DNA from: CAZWKX01 sp964633975
Lineage (GTDB): Bacteria > Actinomycetota > Acidimicrobiia > Spongiisociales > UBA11373
Direction of reading: 5' to 3'
Assembly (NCBI GenBank): GCA_964633975.1
Contig: CAZWKX010000018.1
Location: 1 to 41,351, forward strand
DNA: 41,351 nt
Below, in pieces: positions 18,746 to 26,985 of the stretch. Position numbers and translations under genes: made by a program. The stretch's first letter is position 1; each line of letters opens with the position of its first letter. The notes beneath the pieces are model-generated. The model searched no databases. It was not told where the DNA came from and saw only the letters and a list, made by a program, of their open reading frames with translations.

Positions 18746-19060
18746 ATGGGACCACCGAGACTGACTCCGGAGCAGAGGGCGCGGGCGCTCGAAAAGGCTG
18801 CTGCAGCGCGGCGTGCCAGGGCCGAGGTCAAACGGTCGCTCAAGGAGGGTGAGCTCACCCTGCGCCAGCTCTTCGAGAGGGCCGAGCGCGACGAGACGAT
18901 CGGCGGCATGAAGGTGGATGCGGTGCTCACCTCGCTTCCCGGTCTGGGGAAGGTGAAAGCCATCCGCCTCATGGAGAAGCACAGCATCGCCGCGAACCGC
19001 AGGCTGCGAGGGCTCGGCGCCAAGCAGAGGGAGGCGTTGCTCGACGCGCTCTCCCGATGA
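18746..19060 (+). CDS. mihF: Actinobacterial integration host factor (mIHF)
   Basis: This is a nucleoid-associated DNA-binding protein specific to Actinomycetota, unrelated in sequence to enterobacterial IHF. The 104-residue protein matches the family along its length: an N-terminal helix with LTPEQRARALEKAAAARRAR, a central helix, MKVDAVLTSLPGLGKVKAIR (a helix-two turns-helix lipid/DNA-binding element with GLGK) and RRLRGLGAKQREALL. A strong GGAGGAGG precedes ATG 18746. TAGAGT at 18722-18727, at the end of pyrF, could be a -10 box. Its place between pyrF and gmk is the usual actinobacterial one and is the best taxonomic marker in the window. Confidence 0.95.
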   Translation: MGPPRLTPEQRARALEKAAAARRARAEVKRSLKEGELTLRQLFERAERDETIGGMKVDAVLTSLPGLGKVKAIRLMEKHSIAANRRLRGLGAKQREALLDALSR

Positions 19061-19637
19061 GCCCCGCCGTGGCCGTCTGATCGTCATCTCGGGCCCGTCC
19101 GGGGTGGGGAAATCGAGCGTCGTGGCGGGGCTGGCCGATCGTCTGCCGTTTCACTTCTCGGTGTCGATGACTACCCGTCCGGCGCGCCCCGGAGAGAAGG
19201 AAGGTGTCGACTACCACTTCGTCGACAGGGCGCGGTTCCGCTCGGCCGTGGCGGCTCAGGAGCTGGCCGAGTGGGCCGAGTACAGCGGCCACCTGTACGG
19301 GACCCCGCGCCGGCCCATCGAGGAGCACCTTGGGGCGGGCGAGGACGTCGTGCTCGACATCGAGATGCTCGGGTCCGAGCAGGTGCGGGCGGCCTTCCCC
19401 GAGGCGATCCTCGTGTTCGTCGAGCCGCCGAGCATGAAGGCTCTGGAGGCTCGGCTGCGAGGCCGGGGCGACACCAGTGACGTGGAGGTGGCATCGCGGT
19501 TGTCGGTGGCACGCTGGCAGATGGAGCGAGCGCGGGGCCTCTTCGACTTTTTCGTCGTGAACGACGACCTGAAGCGGGCCGTGGACGAGCTGGTGGGTAT
19601 ACTGTCGACCCGCCGGAGCACCGGCGGTTCCCCATGA
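19057..19637 (+). CDS. gmk: Guanylate kinase with an apparent one-base frame break near its start
   Basis: Gmk phosphorylates GMP to GDP. The body is intact: P-loop ISGPSGVGKSSVV, the GMP-binding SVSMTTRPARPGEKEGVDY, GTPRRPIEEHL and VLDIEMLGSEQVR. However, the reading frame has no ATG, GTG or TTG upstream of the P-loop; the only GTG (19104) lies inside it. ATG 19057 overlaps the mihF stop (ATGA), as at neighbouring junctions, but reads MSPAVAV and stops at 19078. Adding one C to the run at 19062-19065 gives MSPRRGRLIVISGPSG, an ideal N-terminus for a 193-residue enzyme. Gmk is essential in most bacteria, so a base-calling error is likeliest; CTG 19077 initiation or ribosomal frameshifting are alternatives. 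Confidence 0.85.
19598..19603 (+). promoter_or_regulatory. Candidate internal -10 box for rpoZ
   Basis: TATACT within the end of gmk is a near-consensus -10 box; transcription would start near 19610, about 24 nt before rpoZ. No -35 match is visible at the expected distance. It could give rpoZ-coaBC extra expression independent of gmk. Confidence 0.35.
19610..19627 (+). promoter_or_regulatory. Hairpin immediately upstream of the rpoZ start
   Basis: CCGCCGG (19610-19616) and CCGGCGG (19621-19627) form a 7-bp G/C stem with loop AGCA, ending 6 nt before the first rpoZ ATG. It overlaps the end of gmk. It would occupy the ribosome-binding region of rpoZ, where no Shine-Dalgarno sequence is seen, so it may make rpoZ translation depend on ribosomes finishing gmk. 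Confidence 0.4.
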
Positions 19638-19864
19638 TGATCGAACCTCCAATCGAGACCGTGCTGGAGCGCACCAACAACCGCTTCACCCTCGTGGTAC
19701 TGGCGGCCCGCCGTGCTCGCCAGATAAACGCGTACTTCAACCAGCTCGGCGAAGGCCTGGGCGCCTACGTGCCTCCCCAGGTGCATTCGTTGTCGCGCAA
19801 ACCCTTGTCGATCGCCTTCGAGGAGATCGCCGCCGACAAGGTCACCGTCGACAGCGGCGAGTAG
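19634..19864 (+). CDS. rpoZ: RNA polymerase omega subunit
   Basis: Omega is the small RNA polymerase subunit that chaperones the beta' subunit. The 76-residue protein has the family core: IETVLERTNNRFTLVVLAARRARQIN, then a linker and RKPLSIAFEEIAADKVTV, in which KPL..A.EEI is the conserved C-terminal motif. ATG 19634 and ATG 19637 are adjacent; the first overlaps the gmk stop. The gmk-rpoZ-coaBC order is widely conserved in bacteria. Confidence 0.95.
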   Translation: MMIEPPIETVLERTNNRFTLVVLAARRARQINAYFNQLGEGLGAYVPPQVHSLSRKPLSIAFEEIAADKVTVDSGE

Positions 19865-19866
19865 CC

Positions 19867-21057
19867 ATGCTCGCCGGTAGGCGGATCGTGCTCGGTATCA
19901 CCGGGGGCGTTGCCGCGTACAAGTCCGCCTACCTGGCCAGGCGCCTCGTCGAGGAGGGCGCCGAGGTACAGACCATCATGACCGAGTCGGCGGGCCACTT
20001 CATCGGCGCGCGGACGCTGGCGGCCATCACCGGGTCGATTCCGCACACCGAGTTCTTCGACGGCCCGTCGGTGAGCCCGCACATCGAGCTGGCCGCCTGG
20101 GCCGACGTCGTGTGCATCGCCCCGGCGACGGCGGCGACGATGGCGCGTCTGGCGGCCGGTCTCAGTGAGGACCTGCTATCGGCCACGGTGCTGGCCGCAG
20201 ATGCGCCCGTGGTGCTGGCTCCGGCCATGCACACCCGGATGTGGGAGCACGAGGCCACCCGTAGGAACGCGGAGACCCTTCGTGGGTATGGCTATCACAT
20301 CGTGGGCCCCGGCACGGGGGCGCTCGTAGGCGGCGACGCCGGGCTCGGCCGGATGGCGGAGCCGGATGAGGTGTTGGCCGCGGTGGAGGGGGTTCTCGGT
20401 GCCGGGGTCCTTGTGGGCTGGAGCGTGCTGGTGAGCGCCGGAGGTACGCGGGAGCCCATCGACCCGGTGCGCTACGTGGGCAACCGGTCGTCGGGCAAGA
20501 TGGGCGCGGCCATAGCGCTGGAGGCGGCGCGGCGCGGGGCCAGCGTGACCCTGGTGACGACCGTGCCCGTGGCGGAGCATCCCGGCATCGAAGTGGTCGA
20601 GGTGGACACCGCCGAGGACATGGCGGAGGCCGTGTGGTCCAGGGCTGCCGGCATCGATGTGGCCGTGCTGGCCGCCGCTGTCGCCGATTTCCGGCCGGCG
20701 AGGCCGGCCCTGGCGAAGCTGCGGCGCCGCAAGGGGCCCCCGAAGATCACCCTCGAGGAGACTCCCGACGTCCTCGCCGGTGTGGCTGGGCTGAAGGACC
20801 GGCCGTTCCTGGTCGGCTTTGCCGCCGAGACGGGGCCGGTCCAGGAGGCCGTCCCGAAGGCCAGGGCAAAGGGCGTGGACCTGCTCGTGGCCAACGACGT
20901 CACCGCTCCGGGTGCCGGGTTCGGGTCCGAGACCAACCAGGTCACTCTCATCCGGCCCGACGGCACGGCCGAGGGGTGGGAACTGATGCCCAAAGCACGC
21001 GTGGCGGCTCGCCTCTGGGACCGAATCATCGAGCTGCGGGAAGGCTCGGAGAGCTGA
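19867..21057 (+). CDS. coaBC: Bifunctional phosphopantothenoylcysteine decarboxylase / synthetase
   Basis: CoaBC catalyses two steps of coenzyme A synthesis. The CoaC part (about residues 1-180) is an FMN-dependent decarboxylase: GITGGVAAYKSAYLAR, the catalytic His72 in SPHIELAAWAD, and PAMHTRMW (121-125), a variant of the PAMNxxMW motif. The flap reads VGGDAGLGRMAEP, with Gly at the place where many CoaC proteins have a Cys; some actinobacteria share this as far as I recall. The CoaB part (about 185-396) is the CTP-dependent ligase with VSAGGTREPIDPVRYVGNRS, SSGKMG and VANDVTAPGAGFG. It lies 2 bp after rpoZ. Confidence 0.94.
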   Translation: MLAGRRIVLGITGGVAAYKSAYLARRLVEEGAEVQTIMTESAGHFIGARTLAAITGSIPHTEFFDGPSVSPHIELAAWADVVCIAPATAATMARLAAGLSEDLLSATVLAADAPVVLAPAMHTRMWEHEATRRNAETLRGYGYHIVGPGTGALVGGDAGLGRMAEPDEVLAAVEGVLGAGVLVGWSVLVSAGGTREPIDPVRYVGNRSSGKMGAAIALEAARRGASVTLVTTVPVAEHPGIEVVEVDTAEDMAEAVWSRAAGIDVAVLAAAVADFRPARPALAKLRRRKGPPKITLEETPDVLAGVAGLKDRPFLVGFAAETGPVQEAVPKARAKGVDLLVANDVTAPGAGFGSETNQVTLIRPDGTAEGWELMPKARVAARLWDRIIELREGSES

Positions 21058-21080
21058 GCGGCCCGCCGATCGTCCGGGTA

Positions 21081-22832
21081 GTGCCCGATCTGCCCGCTTT
21101 CGCCGTCGACGACGGGTTCGCCTACGCCGCGCCCTCGGGGCTGGACCTCGAGGTCGGGGCCGTGGTCCGGGTTCCCCTTGGCGGCCGTACGGTGCGGGGC
21201 TGGGTCGTTGCCGTCGACGAGCCGGAACGTGGAGGTCTGCGTGAGGTGCTTGGGCGTTCGGGGGATCTCCCCGTGTTCTCTCCCGCCCTGCTCGAGGTGC
21301 TGCGATGGGCCGCCCTGCACTACGTGGCCCCCCTGTCGACCCTCATCACAAAGGCGGCTCCTCCCAATCTTCCTCGCAGAGCAGCCCTGGAGCTGCCCCC
21401 GCCGGCGGAGGAGATGCCGCCGTCCCCGTTGCCGGAGGTGAGCGCCGCTGCCGCATCGGGCGGGCGCGTCGGCGCCCGGTACCTTCTCGGCCGTGGTCCG
21501 TGGGGCCGGGCCATCGCCGGCCTCTGCGGTCCGGTGCTCGCGTCGGGGAGGAGCGCCCTGGTCGTTGCGCCGTCGCTGATCGAGGTCGCCGAGCTGGGGA
21601 CCGAGCTCGGTGATCACTTCGGAGGGCGCGTGCTGCTCGCCTCCTCCTCGCAGCCGGCGGCCCAGGTCACCAGGACCTGGGTCAGGGCCTCGTCGTCGCC
21701 GGGATGGCTTCTCGTGGGCACGCGCGAGATCGGCTTCTGGCCGGTGGCCGGCCTCTCGCTTGCCTGCGTGGTGGACGAGGGACGCCGCGGCATGAAGGAC
21801 AAGGCGACGCCGACCACACATGCGCGCGACGTGTTGTGGCGCCGCGCCATGCTCGAGAGGTTCTCGCTCGTGCTGGCAGGGGCGGTACCGACAGGGGAGG
21901 CGCTGCACCGGGCGCCCGTCGTCGTGTCCTCCCCGGGCCGACCGTGGGGCCTGGTAGAGATCGTGGACCGCACCGAGGAGCCTCCCGGAGGCGGTGTGCT
22001 CACCGAGCGGGTGCGGCGCGCCCTCGGTGGCGTGTTGCAGCGCCGGGGCCGAGCGTTCGTCTTCACCGATCGGCGGGCCCCGGCCATGCGTTGTGTCGGG
22101 TGCAGGGCGCTGCGGGTGTGCCCCGAGTGCGGGGCGCGTCCCGATGGCGGTGCCGCTTGTGCACGCTGCGGCGCGCAGCTGGGCAGATGCAGCTCTTGCG
22201 GGGGAGGCAGGTTCGAGCCGCTCGGAGCACCGGTGGGCAGGGTGGCCGCCGAGGCGGCGCGTTTTCTGGGGGCACGGCTCGTGGGCGAGGCCGGCAGCGG
22301 GCGGCCGGTGACTGTGGGCACCGAGCGGGACCTGCTCGGCTTGGAGCCGGTGGACCTCGCGGTCGTAACCGACGCCGACGGCCTGTTGCGGGCGCCGCAC
22401 TATCGGGCGGTCGAGGACGGGTTTCGACTGTTGGCCCGGGTCGCCTCGGCCACCGGGATCGGATCGGGCCGAAGGACGATGGTGCAGACGTCGGATCCGG
22501 GCCATCGCGCCTTTGCCGCCCTGCGCAGGGCGGAGCCGCTCTCTCTGATGGAGGGCGAGGTGGAACGGCGCGGGGCCGACGGGCTCCCGCCCGCAGGTGA
22601 GCTGCTCGTCTTGGAGGTAGGCAACCCGCCCGCCGGGGCCGATTCGGCGCTTCGAGAGGCGATGGCCGCGGGGATCTTCGTGCACGGTCCGGCCGAGCAG
22701 CGCGGGCATTCTCGGTGGCTGGTGCAAGCACGCGATCTGCGGACGGCGCGGATCGGGCTGCGGCGCCTCGTCTCCGAGTGGCGCGACGGGGGGGCGAGCG
22801 TGCGTGTCGACGCCGATCCGATCGATCTGTAG
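21081..22832 (+). CDS. priA: Primosomal protein PriA, helicase-motif-degenerate actinobacterial form
   Basis: PriA recognises stalled replication forks and reloads the replisome. The 583-residue protein has the N-terminal 3'-DNA-binding domain (VGAVVRVPLGGRTVRGWV), a helicase-like middle and eight cysteines in four CxxC pairs (CVGCRALRVCPECG, CARCGAQLGRCSSCGG) that bind zinc. The Walker A GSGKT is absent (the equivalent region is RYLLGRGPWGRA), and the DEEH box is replaced by VDEGRRGM, so ATP hydrolysis is improbable. Loss of helicase motifs is known for actinobacterial PriA. GTG 21081 is the first start after coaBC; VRVVPDLP upstream looks conserved, so initiation may be earlier at a non-standard codon. 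Confidence 0.85.
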   Translation: MPDLPAFAVDDGFAYAAPSGLDLEVGAVVRVPLGGRTVRGWVVAVDEPERGGLREVLGRSGDLPVFSPALLEVLRWAALHYVAPLSTLITKAAPPNLPRRAALELPPPAEEMPPSPLPEVSAAAASGGRVGARYLLGRGPWGRAIAGLCGPVLASGRSALVVAPSLIEVAELGTELGDHFGGRVLLASSSQPAAQVTRTWVRASSSPGWLLVGTREIGFWPVAGLSLACVVDEGRRGMKDKATPTTHARDVLWRRAMLERFSLVLAGAVPTGEALHRAPVVVSSPGRPWGLVEIVDRTEEPPGGGVLTERVRRALGGVLQRRGRAFVFTDRRAPAMRCVGCRALRVCPECGARPDGGAACARCGAQLGRCSSCGGGRFEPLGAPVGRVAAEAARFLGARLVGEAGSGRPVTVGTERDLLGLEPVDLAVVTDADGLLRAPHYRAVEDGFRLLARVASATGIGSGRRTMVQTSDPGHRAFAALRRAEPLSLMEGEVERRGADGLPPAGELLVLEVGNPPAGADSALREAMAAGIFVHGPAEQRGHSRWLVQARDLRTARIGLRRLVSEWRDGGASVRVDADPIDL

Positions 22833-22860
22833 GCGGCTGCTGGGCGGACCGGTGCCGGGC

Positions 22861-22866
22861 TAGTGT
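22861..22866 (+). promoter_or_regulatory. Candidate -10 box of a leaderless def transcript
   Basis: TAGTGT (TANNNT) ends 9 nt before the def ATG in the 43-bp gap after priA. There is no Shine-Dalgarno sequence in front of def and no recognisable -35. Confidence 0.38.
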
Positions 22867-22875
22867 GAGCGTGCC

Positions 22876-23379
22876 ATGGCGATCTTCCCGATTCGAACGT
22901 TCCCCGACGCCGTGCTACGGACGCCGGCGGCCGAAGTCCCTGTGATCAACGATGGCGTTCGTCGGCTCGTCGACGATATGTTCGAGACCATGTACGCGGC
23001 CCCCGGGGTCGGGCTGGCCGCTCCCCAGATAGGGGTCTCGCTGCAGGTGATCGTGTTCGACGTCGGCGGGGGTCCCTGTCACATGGTGAATCCGGTGATG
23101 CTGGAGACCTCGGGGTCCTGGACGTACGACGAAGGCTGCCTCTCCGTGCCCGAGCGCTACTGGGGCATCAAGAGGGCCGGTTTTGCCCGGGCCCGAGGGC
23201 TCAATCTCGACGGTGAGGAGGTCGAGTACGCCGGCGACGAGCTGGTGGGGCGGGTGCTGCAGCACGAGATCGATCACCTCAAAGGCATACTCCTGTTGGA
23301 GCGTCTGCCCAGACGGGTTCGGAAGCAGGCCTTGCGCGACCTACGGGAGGAGGCGTTCGGCCTGAAGGGATCCCGATGA
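22876..23379 (+). CDS. def: Peptide deformylase
   Basis: Def removes the formyl group from nascent proteins. The 167-residue metalloenzyme has the three classic motifs: GVGLAAPQIG (44-53), EGCLS (86-90, Cys88 metal ligand) and QHEIDHL (His130, Glu131, His134). The short C-terminal helix (RRVRKQALRDLREEAFGL) is typical of type I enzymes. It begins at ATG 22876 with no Shine-Dalgarno sequence. Its TGA overlaps the fmt ATG (ATGA), coupling formyl removal to the formylating enzyme. Confidence 0.96.
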   Translation: MAIFPIRTFPDAVLRTPAAEVPVINDGVRRLVDDMFETMYAAPGVGLAAPQIGVSLQVIVFDVGGGPCHMVNPVMLETSGSWTYDEGCLSVPERYWGIKRAGFARARGLNLDGEEVEYAGDELVGRVLQHEIDHLKGILLLERLPRRVRKQALRDLREEAFGLKGSR

Positions 23380-24290
23380 GGGCGGCCTTCTACGGCACAC
23401 CCGCGACGTCGGTGCCGATCATGGCCGCCCTGTCGTCGGTGGCGAGTGTTGAGCTCGTGGTCAGCAGGCCGGATGCACCTCGGGGGCGTTCCGGCACACC
23501 GGTGTCTCCACCGGTGGTCGAGGCCGCCCGCTGCTGGGGCCTGCCGCTGGCGCAGCCGCTGCGGCCCGACGACGAGCTGCGATTGGTGAGATCCCTCGGC
23601 GTCGACGTGGCTGTCGTCGCCGCGTATGCGCACAAGATCTCACCAGAGCTGCTGGCTATCCCGGCTCGGGGGTTCGTCAACGTTCACCTGTCGCTGCTGC
23701 CGCGTTGGCGGGGAGCCAGTCCGGTTGCACGTGCCATCCTCGCCGGGGACACGATGACAGGGGCGACCCTCATGGAGATGGACCAGGGTCTCGACACCGG
23801 GCCCATCTTGGCCCGGGAGGCGCTCGAGATCGGTGAGGAGGAGACGGCCGGAGAGCTGACGGCGCGCCTGTCGTTTGTGGGCGCCCGGCTGCTCGCCGAG
23901 AGCCTTCCAGAGTACGTCGCCGGCTCGCTCAGATCGGTTCCTCAGCCCGGCGAAGGGGTGACCGAGGCAGGCAAGGTGCGTGTGGAGGAGGCTTTCGTCG
24001 AGCCGGCGGCACACTCGGCTCAAGCCGTGCTAAGGATGATCCGGGCCTTCAATCCCGGCCCGGGAGCGTGGACCACCGTCGGCGAGGCCCGGCTGAAGCT
24101 GTGGCGCGGCCGGAGTTGGGAGGGCTCCGTGCCGGAGCCCGGACGCGCCGAGCTGGTGGAGGGCCGGGTCGTCGTCGGCACCGGAGATGGCGGGGTCGAG
24201 CTGATGGAGGTCCAGCCGGCCGGCAGGACCCGCACCGGAGCGGCCGATTGGATGCGAGGGCGTCGCGGTGAACCGGCCCGCCTCGGCTAG
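23376..24290 (+). CDS. fmt: Methionyl-tRNA formyltransferase
   Basis: Fmt formylates initiator Met-tRNA with 10-formyl-THF. The 304-residue protein has the N-terminal FYGTPATSVPIM fold, the catalytic segment FVNVHLSLLPRWRGASPV (the usual NxHPSLLP with Leu in place of Pro), MEMDQGLDTGPIL with the conserved Asp, and a C-terminal OB-like tRNA-binding domain (RMIRAFNPGPGAWT). It starts inside the def stop. Its TAG stop shares the palindrome CTAG with the stop of the convergent ppk2 gene, so no separate terminator fits between them. Confidence 0.95.
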   Translation: MRAAFYGTPATSVPIMAALSSVASVELVVSRPDAPRGRSGTPVSPPVVEAARCWGLPLAQPLRPDDELRLVRSLGVDVAVVAAYAHKISPELLAIPARGFVNVHLSLLPRWRGASPVARAILAGDTMTGATLMEMDQGLDTGPILAREALEIGEEETAGELTARLSFVGARLLAESLPEYVAGSLRSVPQPGEGVTEAGKVRVEEAFVEPAAHSAQAVLRMIRAFNPGPGAWTTVGEARLKLWRGRSWEGSVPEPGRAELVEGRVVVGTGDGGVELMEVQPAGRTRTGAADWMRGRRGEPARLG

Positions 24291-25087
24291 CCGATGACGA
24301 TGTCGTCGAGGCCTTCCTCGAGAGGTGGGTATGCCATCCCGAGGGACTCCAGGGCGTCCACGATGGCCGAGGCGACCACTAGGTTGCGGTACCACTTTCG
24401 ATCGGCGGGCACGATGTACCAGGGTGCCCACTCCGTGCTCGTTCTCGACAGGACGGCCTCGTAGGCCGCGGCGTAGTCGTTCCAGCGCCCGCGTTCGGTC
24501 AGATCGGCCGAGCTGAACTTCCAGTGCTTCGTCGGCTCGTCGAGCCGGGCCTGGAGACGCTTTGCCTGCTCCTCGGGTGAGATGTGGAGGAAGAACTTGA
24601 GGATGGTGGTGCCTTCATCGGCCAGCAGGCACTCGAATTCGTTTATGTGGTCGTAGCGCCTCGACCACACCTCCTCGGGCACGAGGCCGTGCACCCGCAC
24701 CGTGAGCACGTCCTCGTAGTGGCTGCGATTGAAGATCGTGATCTGGCCGCTTCCGGGCGTGTGCTCGTGCACCCGCCACAGGTAATCGTGGGCAAGCTCT
24801 TCTTCGGTTGGCCTCTTGAAGGAGGCGACCTTCACACCCTGTGGGTCGACGGCCTTGAAGACGTGGCGTATGGTGCCGTCCTTGCCACCGGTGTCCATGC
24901 CTTGAAGCACGATCAGCGCCTTGTGGCGGCCCTCTGCGTAGAGAAGCTCCTGGAGATCCCCGAGGCGCCCGGCGAGGTGGCGCAGCCGCTGTTTGGCGTC
25001 ACTTTTGGACTCGGCGAGCTTGGAGTCGCGCCGGTCCCACTCCGAAAGATGAACGGTGGCGCCGGGCGGGACGCGGTAGAGGTCCAT
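24287..25087 (-). CDS. ppk2: PPK2-family polyphosphate:nucleotide phosphotransferase
   Basis: PPK2 enzymes transfer phosphate between polyphosphate and nucleotides. The 266-residue protein has the Walker A-like GMDTGGKDGTIRHVF (63-77), then VDPQGVKVASFKRPT, the Walker B/lid region FNRSHYEDVLTVRVHGLVP (about 119-137), HISPEEQAKRL and KHWKFSSADLTERGRW. Single-domain length and motif pattern fit the polyphosphate:AMP/ADP phosphotransferase subgroup; the preferred nucleotide cannot be set from sequence alone. It is transcribed alone on the minus strand, with TAGTCT 6 nt before its ATG. Confidence 0.9.
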   Translation of the reverse strand: MDLYRVPPGATVHLSEWDRRDSKLAESKSDAKQRLRHLAGRLGDLQELLYAEGRHKALIVLQGMDTGGKDGTIRHVFKAVDPQGVKVASFKRPTEEELAHDYLWRVHEHTPGSGQITIFNRSHYEDVLTVRVHGLVPEEVWSRRYDHINEFECLLADEGTTILKFFLHISPEEQAKRLQARLDEPTKHWKFSSADLTERGRWNDYAAAYEAVLSRTSTEWAPWYIVPADRKWYRNLVVASAIVDALESLGMAYPPLEEGLDDIVIG

Positions 25088-25093
25088 GCGGGG

Positions 25094-25099
25094 AGACTA
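25094..25099 (-). promoter_or_regulatory. Candidate -10 box of a leaderless ppk2 transcript
   Basis: On the minus strand TAGTCT lies 6 nt before the ppk2 ATG, the geometry that places transcription start on the start codon. No Shine-Dalgarno sequence is present. This gene certainly needs its own promoter because both neighbours are on the other strand. Confidence 0.45.
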
Positions 25100-25172
25100 G
25101 GGGCTGTGCGGGACGGTCGTGCGCCGCCCAAGGCCGGCGTGTTATTTGCGATGTTGTGTTTGCCGGAGTCGA

Positions 25173-25178
25173 TACACT
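25173..25178 (+). promoter_or_regulatory. Candidate -10 box of a leaderless rpe transcript
   Basis: TACACT ends 8 nt before the GTG of rpe, in the 99-bp divergent gap with ppk2. There is no Shine-Dalgarno sequence. Because the upstream gene is on the opposite strand, a promoter must lie in this gap. Confidence 0.45.
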
Positions 25179-25186
25179 CGCCGTGA

Positions 25187-25848
25187 GTGTCGAAACCGCC
25201 CAAGATTGCCCCGTCGATACTGAGTGCCGATCTTGCCCGTCTCGGGGAGGAGATCGGCCGTGTGGAAGGGTGTGCCGACCTGTTCCACCTCGACGTCATG
25301 GATGGCCACTTCGTGCCGAACCTCTCTTTCGGCATGCCGGTCATCCGGGCGGTGCGGCGGGTGACGAGCCTGTTCTTGGACTGCCACCTCATGGTCTCGA
25401 ACCCGGTGTCGCTCTTTCAGCCGGTGAAGGAGGCAGGGGGGGACCTGGTCTCGGTCCACATCGAGGTTCTGCCCGATCCCACCGCCGCCGCGGCGGCGGC
25501 CCGGGATCTCGGCCTCGGGTTCGGGCTCGTCATGAATCCTCCCACGCCTTTCGAGGCGGTGCAGCCGTTCGTCGAGCTCTGCGACCTCGTGTTGGTCATG
25601 TCGGTTGCTCCCGGATACGGCGGGCAGGCCTTCATTGCGGGGGTTCTGCCCAAGATCGAGGCGGCGAGAAACTTTGTTGACTCGGCGGGTTTGCCTGCCG
25701 ATATCGAGGTCGATGGTGGCATAACGCCGGAGACCGCACGGCTCGCCAAGGCCGCAGGCGCAGACGTCTTCGTCGCCGGAACGGCGATCTTCCGTGCACC
25801 CGATCCGGTTGCCGCCGTGGAGCAACTGCGAGGAGCAGTCGGAGCCGA

Positions 25849-25852
<4 letters not shown>
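25187..25852 (+). CDS. rpe: Ribulose-phosphate 3-epimerase
   Basis: Rpe interconverts ribulose-5-phosphate and xylulose-5-phosphate. The 221-residue TIM barrel has IAPSILSADLARL (catalytic Ser), the metal ligands His34 and Asp36 in FHLDVMDGHFVPN, LDCHLMV, MSVAPGYGGQAFI and the IEVDGGITPETA loop. GTG 25187 gives the standard N-terminus (KIAPSILSAD). Ribulose-5-phosphate is also the substrate of RibB, encoded 3 kb downstream, so its nearness to the rib operon is metabolically sensible though common anyway. The stop overlaps the next gene (ATGA). Confidence 0.96.
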
Positions 25853-26778
<926 letters not shown>

Positions 26779-26807
26779 AGCTCATCCCGGCTCGCCCGAG
26801 GCATCAC

Positions 26808-26813
26808 TACAAT
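26808..26813 (+). promoter_or_regulatory. Candidate -10 box of the rib operon
   Basis: TACAAT, close to the TATAAT consensus, lies 11-13 nt before the first paired base of the FMN aptamer (26827), so the RNA would start almost at the riboswitch. No clear -35 is visible at 16-18 bp. Confidence 0.55.
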
Positions 26814-26824
26814 CTCTCTTGCCT

Positions 26825-26933
26825 TTCTTCGGGGCAGGGTGAAATGCCCGACCGGCGGTGAGAGCCCGCGAGCCCGAAAGGGTCGACCCGGTGCAATCCC
26901 GGGGCCGACGGTGACAGTCCGGATGGGAGAAGG
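26825..26933 (+). promoter_or_regulatory. FMN riboswitch (RFN element)
   Basis: The strongly conserved aptamer segments appear in order: TTCGGGGCAGGGTGAAA, ACCGGCGGTGA, GAGCCCGCGAGC, GACCCGGTGCAATCCCGGGG, CCGACGGTGACAGTCCGGAT and GGGAGAAGG. P1 is CTTC (26827-26830) with GAAG (26929-26932). Binding of FMN would turn the downstream rib genes off. No T-tract terminator lies between the aptamer and ribD (start 26986, SD GGAGG at 26976-26980), but a C-run (26963-26968) and CCGC (26944-26947) can pair with segments next to P1 or the SD. Translational control is therefore more likely than intrinsic termination. Confidence 0.95.
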
Positions 26934-26985
26934 AGGGCTCGTGCCGCTCGCTCGCGGGCGCGCCCCCCAGGACGCGGAGGAACGA

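Noticed and set aside
19104..19637. Guanylate kinase starting at GTG 19104
   Set aside because: This codon is inside the P-loop (GVGKS); the product would lack the first strand and half of the ATP-binding motif.
26839..26985. A longer ribD starting inside the riboswitch
   Set aside because: The extra 49 codons are translated aptamer sequence; the deaminase domain begins right after ATG 26986, which has a proper SD.
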